From Polychytrium aggregatum (Eukaryota > Chytridiomycota > Chytridiomycetes > Polychytriales): a DNA stretch of 64,000 nt. A model generated the notes under the pieces. It worked only from the letters and a program-made list of their open reading frames with translations, made no database searches and had not been told where the DNA came from. Positions within the stretch are counted from its first letter, which is position 1; the number at the start of each line of letters is the position of its first letter. Made by a program: the position numbers and the translations under genes. Below are positions 31,405 to 40,762 of the stretch, in pieces. The stretch lies in NCBI RefSeq assembly GCF_025602895.1, contig NW_026516307.1:62001-126000 (forward strand), written 5' to 3'.

Positions 31405-34196
31405 TCACTTGGCGGGGTTATACGTCGCAAACAGGCCCAGGTTCTCGAGCGATGTCTTGGACTCGACATAGTATTGCAGCTGAACGGTGAAGCCATTGGC
31501 TTCCAGGTATCGCTTGCGGCCGACGTCAAAGATGCGCTTGCATCGATAGCCGAGGCGCTCACGGTCCTCGAATGAAAGCCCTGACCAGTGGGTGCTGTCG
31601 ATACCGATAGCGCACAGTTGTTGTTTTGAAGGTAGAGAAGGTGATGGGCACATCATATGTGAGAAGGAGGGTAGTCCTCAGCACGGGCAAACGGATGTGA
31701 TATGAGCGAGTGCTGCTCACTTGTGGCCACGAAGCGCTCGGTGGAGACGGCATGTGGCTGCAAAAGTGTCGGGGCCATCTATCCACGAACACCACCGCGC
31801 CGTGCACGCTTACCCTTCGACTTGGAAATCCGCAAGCGGGATGCCCTCGAGATGGTGCCGCTCATTCATTCCTTCTCCCTCATCGTCCTCGTCCGGGTCC
31901 TCGTCGGCGTTGTCACTCGTGTCTCGGTTCTCGGCCGAGGGAGTATCCCGAGATGCCTGTTGATGCGAAAGGCCCTCATTGCTGCCTTTGCTATCGTCGC
32001 CGGCTTCGTCGTCGGCTGGTCGCTGGCCACAGACAGCCCACGTGCTCATGACACACATCTTTCCAAAGACATCTTCGGTGATGCCGTGCTCGCTGAGGAA
32101 GCTGTGGTTGCAGTACATGGGATACTTGCAGATCTGGTGGCAGCACAGCGCAATGGTGACGCCTTCGAGCTTGCTGAGGAAGCAGAGAGGATTGATCAAG
32201 GCGATTGCAGGAAGGGCAATGTTTGAGCACGAAGGATCAGAAGCAAGCAAAAGTATGACGATACGTCACGTCGGGTCTAAATAACATGTGGCAGGCGCTG
32301 TGCGAACGATGCTGAAGCTACCACATGTACCCATGTCGCTTGCATGCGATGAATACTGGCCGAGTATTGCCGCAACGCCAGCAGCCGACAGAATCCGGAC
32401 AGAAGCAGGAACGATACGATACGCGGACGAGTCGTCGCTCAGGTAGTGCGTCAGACAGCGCAAAGTAATGTCCGTGGCCGATCCGCAGAGGTGCTTGGAG
32501 ATGCCGACAACACGGTGATTCTTGAGCAGCTCGATCCTGGACAGGTCCAGATCCTTGATGTCGATCGCATAGCGCTCCCACGACGACACCATTGTTTTCA
32601 GCACTCGATCGAACTGGGATGCGGCCATGGCGAGAACGGGCGGATTGATAGCCACAGGCGCCAAAGTAAACCGATGGATGAGTGTATCGTGCGAGATCAG
32701 ATCGCGCGAGATCAGATCGTCCGAGATCAGATTGGACGCATATTGTTGCGCGGACATCCTCAATAACCAAGACTGACACGCCAGGGCGCCTCGTGCGCTC
32801 ACTCCACACATACCTTCATGCGAAAGTTCTTGCGGTCGATCAAGACATAGTAGGACGGATCGCCAACGGCCATGTGGACATAGTTGGACAGCTCGCCTTC
32901 AAAGCCCATACGAGGAAGGAGTACAGAGTCAGTCCGACGGCGGCCAGTTCGATCGTGCACCTGGAGGATTGCAGAAGATGGGGGGGGGCGAACCTTTTCC
33001 GCAGCCGAACTCGACAAAGACAGTCTCGGGCTCCAAGAACCCCAGGCGATCCATGTGTCCGATCAAGGAGGCTTGCTGAATGGCATGCTTGCCGTCATGC
33101 GTTTCCTTTCTGTAGAGAGTGTGTTGTCAGCGGCATTAGTTCCATTGATGTTGCCACCAGAATGGGGGGGGGGGAACTTGCCATGGTGTTCGCAGTGACA
33201 GAACCATTGTGGCATTGATCAAGCCTGCTGAGACACATGCCGCCTGCATTCTCGGCTAGAAGGATCGACGGTTTGGACATTGCTGTCCACCATTCTGGAA
33301 TCCATTCTGGCCCATCCATCCATCCCTTGCATCCGAACTACTCCCATGGCCACGACAAACGCACCTTCGGGCATCCATGGCCTTGTGGTCCAGAATGACA
33401 GTCGGAAAGTCGGTGCCAACGACCTTGTCATACACCGAGTTGACAAACTCGACGAGCTTGGCAAATTCTTCCTTGGACATCTCCATCATCAGATCGCGGG
33501 CCGTCTTGTCGCTGTCGTTTGCTTCTGGGAGGCCCAGTCCAACGTTGTAATTCTCGCGGAAGCAGGACGGCCGTGGCTTGGGCCTCGAGTTGCAACGTTT
33601 CATATGCGCCTCGAGCTGAGAGTTGAGGATGGTGCTGGTATGGCCCAGGGGATGTTTGAGTTGACAGCCAAGCATCGTGCTCCGTTTTGTCATCGCTATC
33701 GACATTCGGGAATGCGACATCTTGACGGATATCGCTGCTAGTGAGGACGGAGAGTGCAAGCTGCCTCGTCAGCAACAGACAGCACTTACTGCTTGCCGTC
33801 ATATGGGCACGGCACTCGATGGACTTTCTTGGTTTTGTCTTGGGGAGCATGCTCGCCGCACCATCGGTCTCCAGGCCGGACTCCGAGATTGCAGTATCTT
33901 CTCTTTTTCTGATGCAGCGCAAGCCGTGGGTGTCAGAATGGGCAGCCAGACGGGAGGGAAAGGGAGATACGGCCGTCTGGGCATATCAGCGATGCAAGCA
34001 CGGCTGCAATACAAGGACAGATGCGGCGCAGGTGCTTGCCGACCTTGACCCAGAAGCTGCACTGGCCCTCTCTGGGCTCGGGTTGGGGGCTCTGGGAGCG
34101 GTTGCGCTTCGATCCCGATCTTTTCTCGCGGGGAGCAGGGGCGCTGCTGTCGCTGGTGGTGGTGGCGGCGATGCCGTTTGCAGTAACGTCGGCCAT
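31405..34196 (-). CDS. TRM13: tRNA 2'-O-methyltransferase Trm13
   Basis: Trm13 methylates the ribose at position 4 of the tRNA acceptor stem. Eight minus-strand exons: 34044-34196, 33790-33908, 33365-33634, 32994-33109, 32814-32896, 32423-32613, 31814-32173 and 31405-31594. They sum to 1482 nt (493 aa). The N-terminal CCCH finger is assembled across intron 1 (CSFWVKKKRRYC, then RWCGEH). A CHHC-type finger follows (PCPYDGKH, HMKRCNSRPKP). Then come HAIQQASLIGHM, the SAM motif FVEFGCGKGELS, DIKDLDLS, SKHLCGSATDITLRCL, ALCCHQICKYPMYCN and ERLGYRCKR. An acidic insertion lies near residues 375-415. The ATG at 34196 is preferred. An upstream ATG at 34409 would add a poly-Asp-Gln run translated from a microsatellite. 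Confidence 0.9.
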
Positions 34197-34683
34197 TGCG
34201 CTGCTGTCTGTGCGGGTGCTGCCTGTCCCGGCGGAGATATCTCCTGCTCGATCGTCTTGGTCTTGGTCGTGGTCGTGGTCTTGGTCGTGGTCGTGGTCTT
34301 GGTCTTGGTCTTGGTCTTGGTCTTGGTCTTGGTCTTGGTCTTGGTCTTGGTCTTGGTCTTGGTCTTGGTCTTGGTGCCGATCGTCTTGGTCTTGGTTCTG
34401 TCGGAGCAAGCGCCCACGTGACTTTTTTCTTCCTGGTTTGATTTATTTCGGCGGCGATTGGCTCCGGTCGGCCAAAGCACATCTGACCGCCGATCAACCT
34501 TGGCCGCCGATCCATCCCGTCCGCCCAGCGCCCTCTTGCCTCCATCTCGCATCTGCACCCGCATCCGCATCTGCATCCGCATCCGCATCTGCATCCGCAT
34601 CGCACCACATCGTATCCGGCCGGCACCCAACTCGCATCCGCCCCGTCGTCTGCTATCGCGTCGCCCAAGCATATCCGCACGTC
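34197..34683. promoter_or_regulatory. Divergent promoter region TRM13 / CDP-DAG synthase
   Basis: 487 bp separate the two start codons. Most of it is a hexanucleotide microsatellite and a second CATCCG/CATCTG repeat (34556-34606). No clear TATA box was seen. Confidence 0.5.
34253..34392 (+). repeat. Hexanucleotide microsatellite (TCTTGG)n
   Basis: About 22 units with TCGTGG variants. It gives Ser-Trp frames on the plus strand and Asp-Gln frames on the minus strand. Confidence 0.95.
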
Positions 34684-36012
34684 ATGGCCAGCAAGCAGCC
34701 CGCCGCCCAGGCGGCTTCCACGTCGCCGTCCCAGGAAAGCCCCTCGTCCGCATCGACGCCGGCCCCGTCCGGCCCCGTTTCTGGCGATGCCGCCGCAGAC
34801 CCAGCACCGCAAGGCGAAACCCTGCTCGTCGACCAGCCGACCGGAAAGAAATGGCGGAACTGGTGGGTCCGGGCCTTGTGGACCTTGATCATGATCGGCG
34901 GCTTTGCCGGAGTCCTGGCTGCGGGCCACATCTGGGTCGTCCTGCTGATCATTGTCATCCAGACGCTCGTCTATCTCGAAGTCATCTCGATCGGCTACGT
35001 GCGGCTGCCGCGGGAAAAGAAGGTCTCGTGGTTCCGCTCGATGCATTGGTATTTCCTCGGCAGCACCAACTACTTCCTCTACGGCGAGAGCATCATCCAC
35101 TTTTGCAAGCAGCGGCTCTACATTGATTTTCTGCAGTTCGTGCCGCTCGCCACCCACCACCGCTTCATTTCCTTTGCCCTCTACTGCGTGGGCTTTATCT
35201 TTTTCGTCATCAACCTGAAGAAGGGCCATTACAAGGCGCAGTTCAGCCAGTTCGGCTGGACGCACATGACGCTGCTGCTCGTCATCTGCCAGTCGCACTT
35301 TATCATCAACAACATCTTCGAGGGCCTGTTCTGGTTTGTCCTGCCAGTGTCGCTCGTGATCTGCAACGACATCATGGCCTACATCTTTGGATTCTTCTTT
35401 GGACGGACGCCCCTCATCCGGCTCAGTCCCAAGAAGACCTGGGAGGGCTTTGTCGGCGCCCTCTTCAGCACCCTCGTCTTTGGCTTTGTCGTTGCGGGCT
35501 TCCTGTCGCAGTACCCGTATATGATCTGCCCGGTGCGCGATCTGCACACCACCTCGCTCTCGACCATCGACTGCACGCCCAACCCAGTCTTTGTGCCAAG
35601 GGAAATCCTACTGCCCGCCACCCTGCACTCGCTGCTCGAGCCCGTTCCGATCCTCAACCAGCTGACCTTTGTCAAGGTTGCGCCCGTCCAGTTTCACGCC
35701 GTGGTCATGGCCTGCTTTGCCTCGCTCATTGCTCCGTTCGGAGGTTTCTTCGCTTCGGGATTCAAGCGCGCCTTCAAGATCAAGGACTTTGGTGACTCCA
35801 TACCCGGCCACGGCGGCATCACCGACCGCATGGACTGCCAGTTCCTGATGGGCCTATTCTCGTACATGTACTATCAATCGTTCATCGGCACGGGCGGGAC
35901 CACCGTCGGCGAGGTACTCCATCTGGCCATCACAAGCCTCTCCGACGAAGAGAAACTACAACTCTATGCCGATTTTGGAGACTACCTCAGGAAGCAGGGG
36001 CTGCTGCCTTGA
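34684..36012 (+). CDS. CDS1: Phosphatidate cytidylyltransferase (CDP-diacylglycerol synthase)
   Basis: A single-exon protein of 442 aa. The ATG at 34684 opens a Ser/Ala/Pro-rich cytosolic tail, after which multiple hydrophobic helices begin (WVRALWTLIMIGGFAGVLAAG). The family signature is complete near the C-terminus (KDFGDSIPGHGGITDRMDCQ). Earlier landmarks are NDIMAYIFGFFFGRTPLI and SPKKTWEGFVG, both typical of eukaryotic CDP-DAG synthases of the ER. It makes CDP-DAG from phosphatidate and CTP for phosphatidylinositol and other phospholipids. The frame is open further upstream, but that extension is the Ser-Trp translation of the microsatellite and is not believable. Confidence 0.95.
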   Translation: MASKQPAAQAASTSPSQESPSSASTPAPSGPVSGDAAADPAPQGETLLVDQPTGKKWRNWWVRALWTLIMIGGFAGVLAAGHIWVVLLIIVIQTLVYLEVISIGYVRLPREKKVSWFRSMHWYFLGSTNYFLYGESIIHFCKQRLYIDFLQFVPLATHHRFISFALYCVGFIFFVINLKKGHYKAQFSQFGWTHMTLLLVICQSHFIINNIFEGLFWFVLPVSLVICNDIMAYIFGFFFGRTPLIRLSPKKTWEGFVGALFSTLVFGFVVAGFLSQYPYMICPVRDLHTTSLSTIDCTPNPVFVPREILLPATLHSLLEPVPILNQLTFVKVAPVQFHAVVMACFASLIAPFGGFFASGFKRAFKIKDFGDSIPGHGGITDRMDCQFLMGLFSYMYYQSFIGTGGTTVGEVLHLAITSLSDEEKLQLYADFGDYLRKQGLLP

Positions 36013-36379
36013 TTGCCGTCCTCGCTTCTGCCCCGACCTGCCGCCCTCTGCTATGCGTCGCCCGGGATGCTGCTGCCAACAATCTCTTTGGCATACACGC
36101 TCCTGTCTGGCCATAGCCTCGGCCGGGGCCCCGCTTGATCGTCACGCCCATTTCCTCGGCGCCCCATGCCAAGAACTATTTATCCGCTCGTCGTCTCTGC
36201 TCAAGTGCGACTTTCGCCGGACGCTGTATCGGTCGAGGCTGCGTCGGTCGACTTTGCCCAACGCGCTCTCGGGCTCGGCTTGCCGTACGCTTGATAATGC
36301 ACAATCGAATGCCGGTGGTGCGGAGCCCAGGCGTTCCGTGCGAAAGAAAACAAAAGGAGCCAGGACAACCCTGTATTTA
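36013..36379. other. 3' flank of the CDP-DAG synthase gene and insertion site of copy 3
   Basis: Non-coding by eye. It ends with target TA (36378-36379) of the transposon. Confidence 0.5.
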
Positions 36380-36463
36380 CAGGCGATCCAATATAAAACG
36401 GGACACCCGGGATTTTGACCATTCATCGAATATTTTGTTACCCAATGTTATCGCGCGCTGGCC

Positions 36464-37262
36464 ATGACCATTCGCCACACATCCGACTTTCGCACCGCCG
36501 CATTGCGATGCTACGCCCTCATCCATAGCCTGCGTAAGGTCGCCTCCATATTCAGTGTATCCAAGAGCACCATCCATCGATGGCACCGAGGATGCAAGCT
36601 GGATGACCCATCCCGGGTCCCAGCTCGCAGATCCACTTTCTTCGAGCAGGCATGTCCAGTCATTCGCACCCTGATTGAACAGGACCCGTTCCAGACTGGT
36701 CCTGTGCTGCGGTGCAAGCTCGAGTCCATCCTCCAGAGGAAAGTGTCGCTCTCACTCTGCCACACTGCCATCCACCGAGCAGGTCTCTCACACAAGAGGG
36801 CAACACACCTCTACAAGTCCAAGCGACTGGATGAGCGAGTGGCACAGTTCAGGGACCAGGCCCGCTCCATCGACCCGCGGCGATTCGTTTTTGTCGATGA
36901 GACAGGGATCAGGAGATCCATTTTCCCTCTTTACGGATACTCACCGAAGGGCGTCCCACTCCGTCAGCGCAATCACATGAAACACAAGTCTGTCTCGGCT
37001 GCATTTGCCATCAATCACTCTGGTGTGCTGCATCGAGCGCCGAGGATGGTCAGTGATCTTCACCCCACCTGCCTCGCCCGACTTCAATCCCATCGAGAAC
37101 TTCTTTGGGATTGTGAAGCATCAGTACAGGAAGGCGGCAGCGCTGAATGCGTCCGAGGGGTTCAAGATCGGGATGGTGACCCTGTTTGAGTCTGCCGTTC
37201 GGAGGGTGCTTCCAGATGTCTTCCCACGGCTGATTGAGCGAGCGATGCGCTTCTGGGGTTGA
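36464..37262 (+). pseudogene. Transposase copy 3, broken by a 134-bp deletion
   Basis: The N-terminal part is intact through the first catalytic Asp (VDETG) and AINHSGVLHR. The sequence then jumps to the segment that encodes ERRGWSVIF. The junction lies at a single CTGCATCG. In copy 2 this octamer occurs at both ends of the missing piece (13668-13675 and 13802-13809), so the loss fits a short direct-repeat deletion. It removes the second catalytic Asp and shifts the frame. The downstream DDE end survives in another frame (37005-37262). Confidence 0.93.
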
Positions 37263-37512
37263 GTTCCCTCCAATCAAGCCGCCATTTTCACGTTCACATC
37301 CCTGGCTTGAACCTCTCGGCGATTTTTGAACAGGGTCACTTCCCCAACCAGCCCGCAACGACGGGCTCCTGCTCTCGGGTATAAATGCCACACCTTCGTT
37401 CTGCTGCTTTCTTCCCTCATCTCGCCTTGATCGGATCATCGCGCTATTGTACGATAAAAAAGTCTCTGCTCTGACCAGTACCACTGGCAGGCATCCAGCA
37501 TTCTCTGCCCCC

Positions 37513-39876
37513 ATGCCTCCGAAGCGTAAGGGTACCGGTGATGGCCAGCCTCGGCCACCCAGGCCCAAGAAAGCCAAGTCACAGTCGGAGCCTGTCTCTG
37601 GTTCGTCTTCTGACCCCACGCATGCTTGGTCGTCTGTTGCTCCGTCGCTCACCACTGCTTCTGCAGATCCAATGGATGTCGATCCCACCGAGCCTGGTCC
37701 CTCATCTGGTCCTGTCAAGCGATGTCGCCAGTGCGATGGCACCGATCACGAACGCTGCAACACCAGCAAGTGTCCAAAATACCGGCCCCTCAAGAGTTCT
37801 GTCGTCCCACTCGTGGATGGAAGGTCATCTGCCCCTCAGTTCAGCTGCTTCAAGCAGACGATGGATGGCTGTTGTCTCAATCCCGCTCTCCGCGACAAGA
37901 TCCAGGCCACCGTCGAGGCCATGACCCAGATCCAGTTCGAGGCATCCAGGCTGCTCAACCTGCACATCCTCCGGTGCATCGAGCAGGATCTTCCCGTCCC
38001 CGTCATCTCCAAGGCCACCCCTGCTTTCATCCGCCAATGCTTCACGATTGTCGAGGCCGATGCCCTCTCGCCGACCGGGGACAATGAGAAATACAACGAG
38101 CATCTGGTCGCTTCCTTTCGCGACTACCAGACCACTCGGCACGCAGACCTGCCTCCGGCCCCTCGTCTGCCTGATGGTGCTCACAGTCAGCTTCTCACAC
38201 TGGCTGTCAATGCCTATGCCACCAACTGCACCACCCACCTCGACCTGGCCTACTGGAGACTTCTTCGTCGCTTTTGTGCTGCTGTCTTCCCTGCCAACAA
38301 GCATAAGCACGACGCCATCGAGGTCTGTCTCGAGCTCTTCGAGAAACCAGGGCAGACTCCACCCAAGGCCGATCTCGAGTTCCTCTATCCCGACTTTGGC
38401 CACATCCTGGACGAGTTTCGGTACAACAACGACCAGGACCGCTTCCGGGCCCTCCATCGCCTCTCACACCATGTGAGAATCCTCGCCCGGGACAAGATGG
38501 TCGACGATGTCCACAAGTGGATCGACTGTGACATGCCCGCCCTCCGAGTCACCGAGCTGCAGCGCCAGGCCAAGCTGGACAGGCTCACTACCCAAGGCAT
38601 TCCCTCCGACGACAAGAGGTTCACCACGGCCAAGTCTGAGCTCGGCACCACCAAGCCCAAGATCAACAAGCTGGCATCCAGACTCAAGTGGGCACTCAAG
38701 CAGCTCGCTCTCGACACTCCTCCGGCCGTGTGCACGATGGTCCCTCTGTGCACTGCCACGGCCAAGTATGTCAAGATCGACACGGTCACTCTCTGGCAAC
38801 TCCTTGACACCGAACATCGTCTTAGACTCACCAGGGACAAGCTCAAGGAAGAAGGTGAGGACGGCATCAACAACCAGGATCGTCTCTGGCGCAGTTGCTT
38901 CAAGCTGCGTAGTTTCCTCTTCCAAGAGCGGGACGTGAACAAGAAGCTGTTCAACTACGAGATCAGCACCGATGGCATTGGATGCACCATCGGCCTCGTC
39001 AAGTTTGTGCGTCGAACCAGGCGGACCGAGACCATCGAGCCTCCTCCGACTGCCGAGCAGCGCATCCAAGCCCACATCGGTGACCCAGACCCCAACAGGA
39101 CCACTTGGATTGGCATCGATCCTGGAGTCGGCTCCATCTTCACGGCGGTCATCCAAGCACCGAGCCACCAAGACGAGGTGGTCTCATTCTCCAATGGCCA
39201 CTACCAGCACATGTGTGGCCACAAGTCCAACACCAAGTGGCACAATATCATGAAGTATCGACTCAGCATCGAGACCTGGATGTCGACCACTCCCTCGCCC
39301 AAGGTGTCGTCCTCGGAGGCTTTCAAGGTCCATCTCACTCATGTCCTGCGACCGGAGCTGCGAGTGCAGCTCGACTTCCACCTTGGCAAGAAGGCCCGTC
39401 ACCATCGCTTCACGGACCACAAGAGGCGCCAAGTGGCCGTCGACAGGATGTGCAAGGCCGTCCTGAAGCACGCCCCGATACGGACCGATGTGGTGATCGC
39501 CTTTGGCAATGCGTCATGGCGTCAAGGCAAGGGCTATGCATCCAGCCCTCGGAGGCAGCGGTTTGCTCAGTACTTTGAGCAATTCGAGCACCACCGACGC
39601 CGTCCCAATCACCATCATGGAAGCGTCAAGGTAGTCTCGACGAACGAGTTCAACACCTCGCAAGTGTGCTCCAAGTGCCTGGAGCCAATTCGGTTGGAAG
39701 GACTCGATGCGCCCAGTGTTGCGAATTCCCACTTTGTCAGGAGCTGCAAGAATCCCAGCTGCCGGACAGTGTGGAATCGCGACGTCAATGCGGCGCGCAA
39801 CATGATCACAGTATGCAGGTCGATTGTGGAGATCGGAGAGCGACCGGCGGTCTTCACTCGGAGGCTGCCAAAGTGA
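37513..39876 (+). CDS. Fanzor, copy 3 (open frame in a transposase-dead element)
   Basis: The 787-residue frame is one Thr shorter than copy 2 near residue 45. RuvC-I (WIGIDPGVG), STNEFNTSQVCSKC, CKNPSC and NRDVNAARN are all kept. It shares the central block (residues ~390-535) with copy 2 but has its own cluster of changes around residues 170-370 (for example TPAFIRQCFTIVEADALSP). TATAAAT at 37380-37386 lies upstream. An open frame beside a dead transposase suggests recent loss of the transposase, trans-mobilisation, or a separate benefit from the nuclease. Confidence 0.88.
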   Translation: MPPKRKGTGDGQPRPPRPKKAKSQSEPVSGSSSDPTHAWSSVAPSLTTASADPMDVDPTEPGPSSGPVKRCRQCDGTDHERCNTSKCPKYRPLKSSVVPLVDGRSSAPQFSCFKQTMDGCCLNPALRDKIQATVEAMTQIQFEASRLLNLHILRCIEQDLPVPVISKATPAFIRQCFTIVEADALSPTGDNEKYNEHLVASFRDYQTTRHADLPPAPRLPDGAHSQLLTLAVNAYATNCTTHLDLAYWRLLRRFCAAVFPANKHKHDAIEVCLELFEKPGQTPPKADLEFLYPDFGHILDEFRYNNDQDRFRALHRLSHHVRILARDKMVDDVHKWIDCDMPALRVTELQRQAKLDRLTTQGIPSDDKRFTTAKSELGTTKPKINKLASRLKWALKQLALDTPPAVCTMVPLCTATAKYVKIDTVTLWQLLDTEHRLRLTRDKLKEEGEDGINNQDRLWRSCFKLRSFLFQERDVNKKLFNYEISTDGIGCTIGLVKFVRRTRRTETIEPPPTAEQRIQAHIGDPDPNRTTWIGIDPGVGSIFTAVIQAPSHQDEVVSFSNGHYQHMCGHKSNTKWHNIMKYRLSIETWMSTTPSPKVSSSEAFKVHLTHVLRPELRVQLDFHLGKKARHHRFTDHKRRQVAVDRMCKAVLKHAPIRTDVVIAFGNASWRQGKGYASSPRRQRFAQYFEQFEHHRRRPNHHHGSVKVVSTNEFNTSQVCSKCLEPIRLEGLDAPSVANSHFVRSCKNPSCRTVWNRDVNAARNMITVCRSIVEIGERPAVFTRRLPK

Positions 39877-39976
39877 TCTGTTTTATTTCTTGTGGCTTTG
39901 CTTGACGCAAGCACAGCACATACTACATGTTCATGGAAACGGCTATGTTGTCCCGTTTTTTTCTGAATAAAGTGTA

Positions 39977-40762
39977 CAGCATTACATAATACGAAGCGGG
40001 GACGTCCCGTTTTTTTTTTGAAACTAGTGCCTAATGCGCTCTGGATCCCGAAACACACATTTCTGGTCGTTTTGCGCTGTGAGCATCCGCAAATCAGAGT
40101 GGCGACTCGGCGGTGCTACGAAAAGATGCGTGGATTGTAGTCGGGCTGCTCCTCTACTCATCCAGGAGCAAAGTTCATCCAAGAGCTCCGTTTATTCAGG
40201 AGTACCGCTCATCCAGAAGTGCACTGTGGCTCTGGGCTCGTCAGGTTTGATGAACAGAGTACCAGATCCGTCGGTCGAGGGGAAGGCGCGACTCCGTAGC
40301 AACAGATCTTGCACTTTGGGCAGGAGTAAATTGGACATTGCCCTGTTTGAACTGAACATGTAGCTTGTGATGGCTTTGCTAGACCGAGCCATATGTGATG
40401 AAATCGATCCCTCGGCAGCCCCCAAGTCAAGACCCCGCATCGACGGCGCGATTCCACACTGTATGCCAGATGGATGTATATTCTGGACCGAGGAACAGGC
40501 GACACTCTTGGCCCATAGCCGAGTGTTCCGTTTCGTTTTACGAAGGGCGTATCCTTGTTCAAATGTGCTGCGTCTAGCCTTCGCCTCTCGGCGAGCCCAT
40601 GAAACCCGAGCAGGGAAGTGCATTCACTACCACAACCACAGCTGGGTGGCTGCCGCTTTCCAACGATGCTTGTCCGTCCTCGAGGTGGTGCACCGGTCAG
40701 GCCGCCGACGCCGCCGACACCGCCATAAACCAATGTCCATCAGACGGCTTGCGCTTGTTTGG
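39977..40762. mobile_element. Possible diverged relics of Fanzor-type elements
   Basis: Right beside copy 3, GTCCCGTTTTTTTTTTGAA followed by ACTAGTG and TA (40003-40032) resembles the right end of the element (GTCCCGTTTTTTTTCTGAA, AAGTG, TA). Around 40440-40480 the minus strand encodes HTVWNRAVDAGS, close to CRTVWNRDVNAAR of the Fanzor C-terminus. The rest of the stretch is not recognisable. These may be fragments of an older, related insertion. Confidence 0.4.

Larger units (their letters stand above)
36380..39974 (+). mobile_element. Fanzor-carrying transposon, copy 3 (3595 bp, transposase-defective)
   Basis: It is flanked by TA at 36378-36379 and 39975-39976. The left end CAGGCGATCC and the right end match copies 1 and 2 with a few substitutions, and the inner core reads AAAACGGGACA on the left. 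It is shorter mainly because of a 134-bp deletion in the transposase. The Fanzor frame is open. It lies in the sense direction downstream of the CDP-DAG synthase gene and interrupts no recognised gene. Confidence 0.92.

Noticed and set aside
34021-34683. Ser-Trp-repeat N-terminus fused to the CDP-DAG synthase
   Set aside because: It is a translation of the TCTTGG microsatellite and overlaps the first exon of TRM13 on the other strand.
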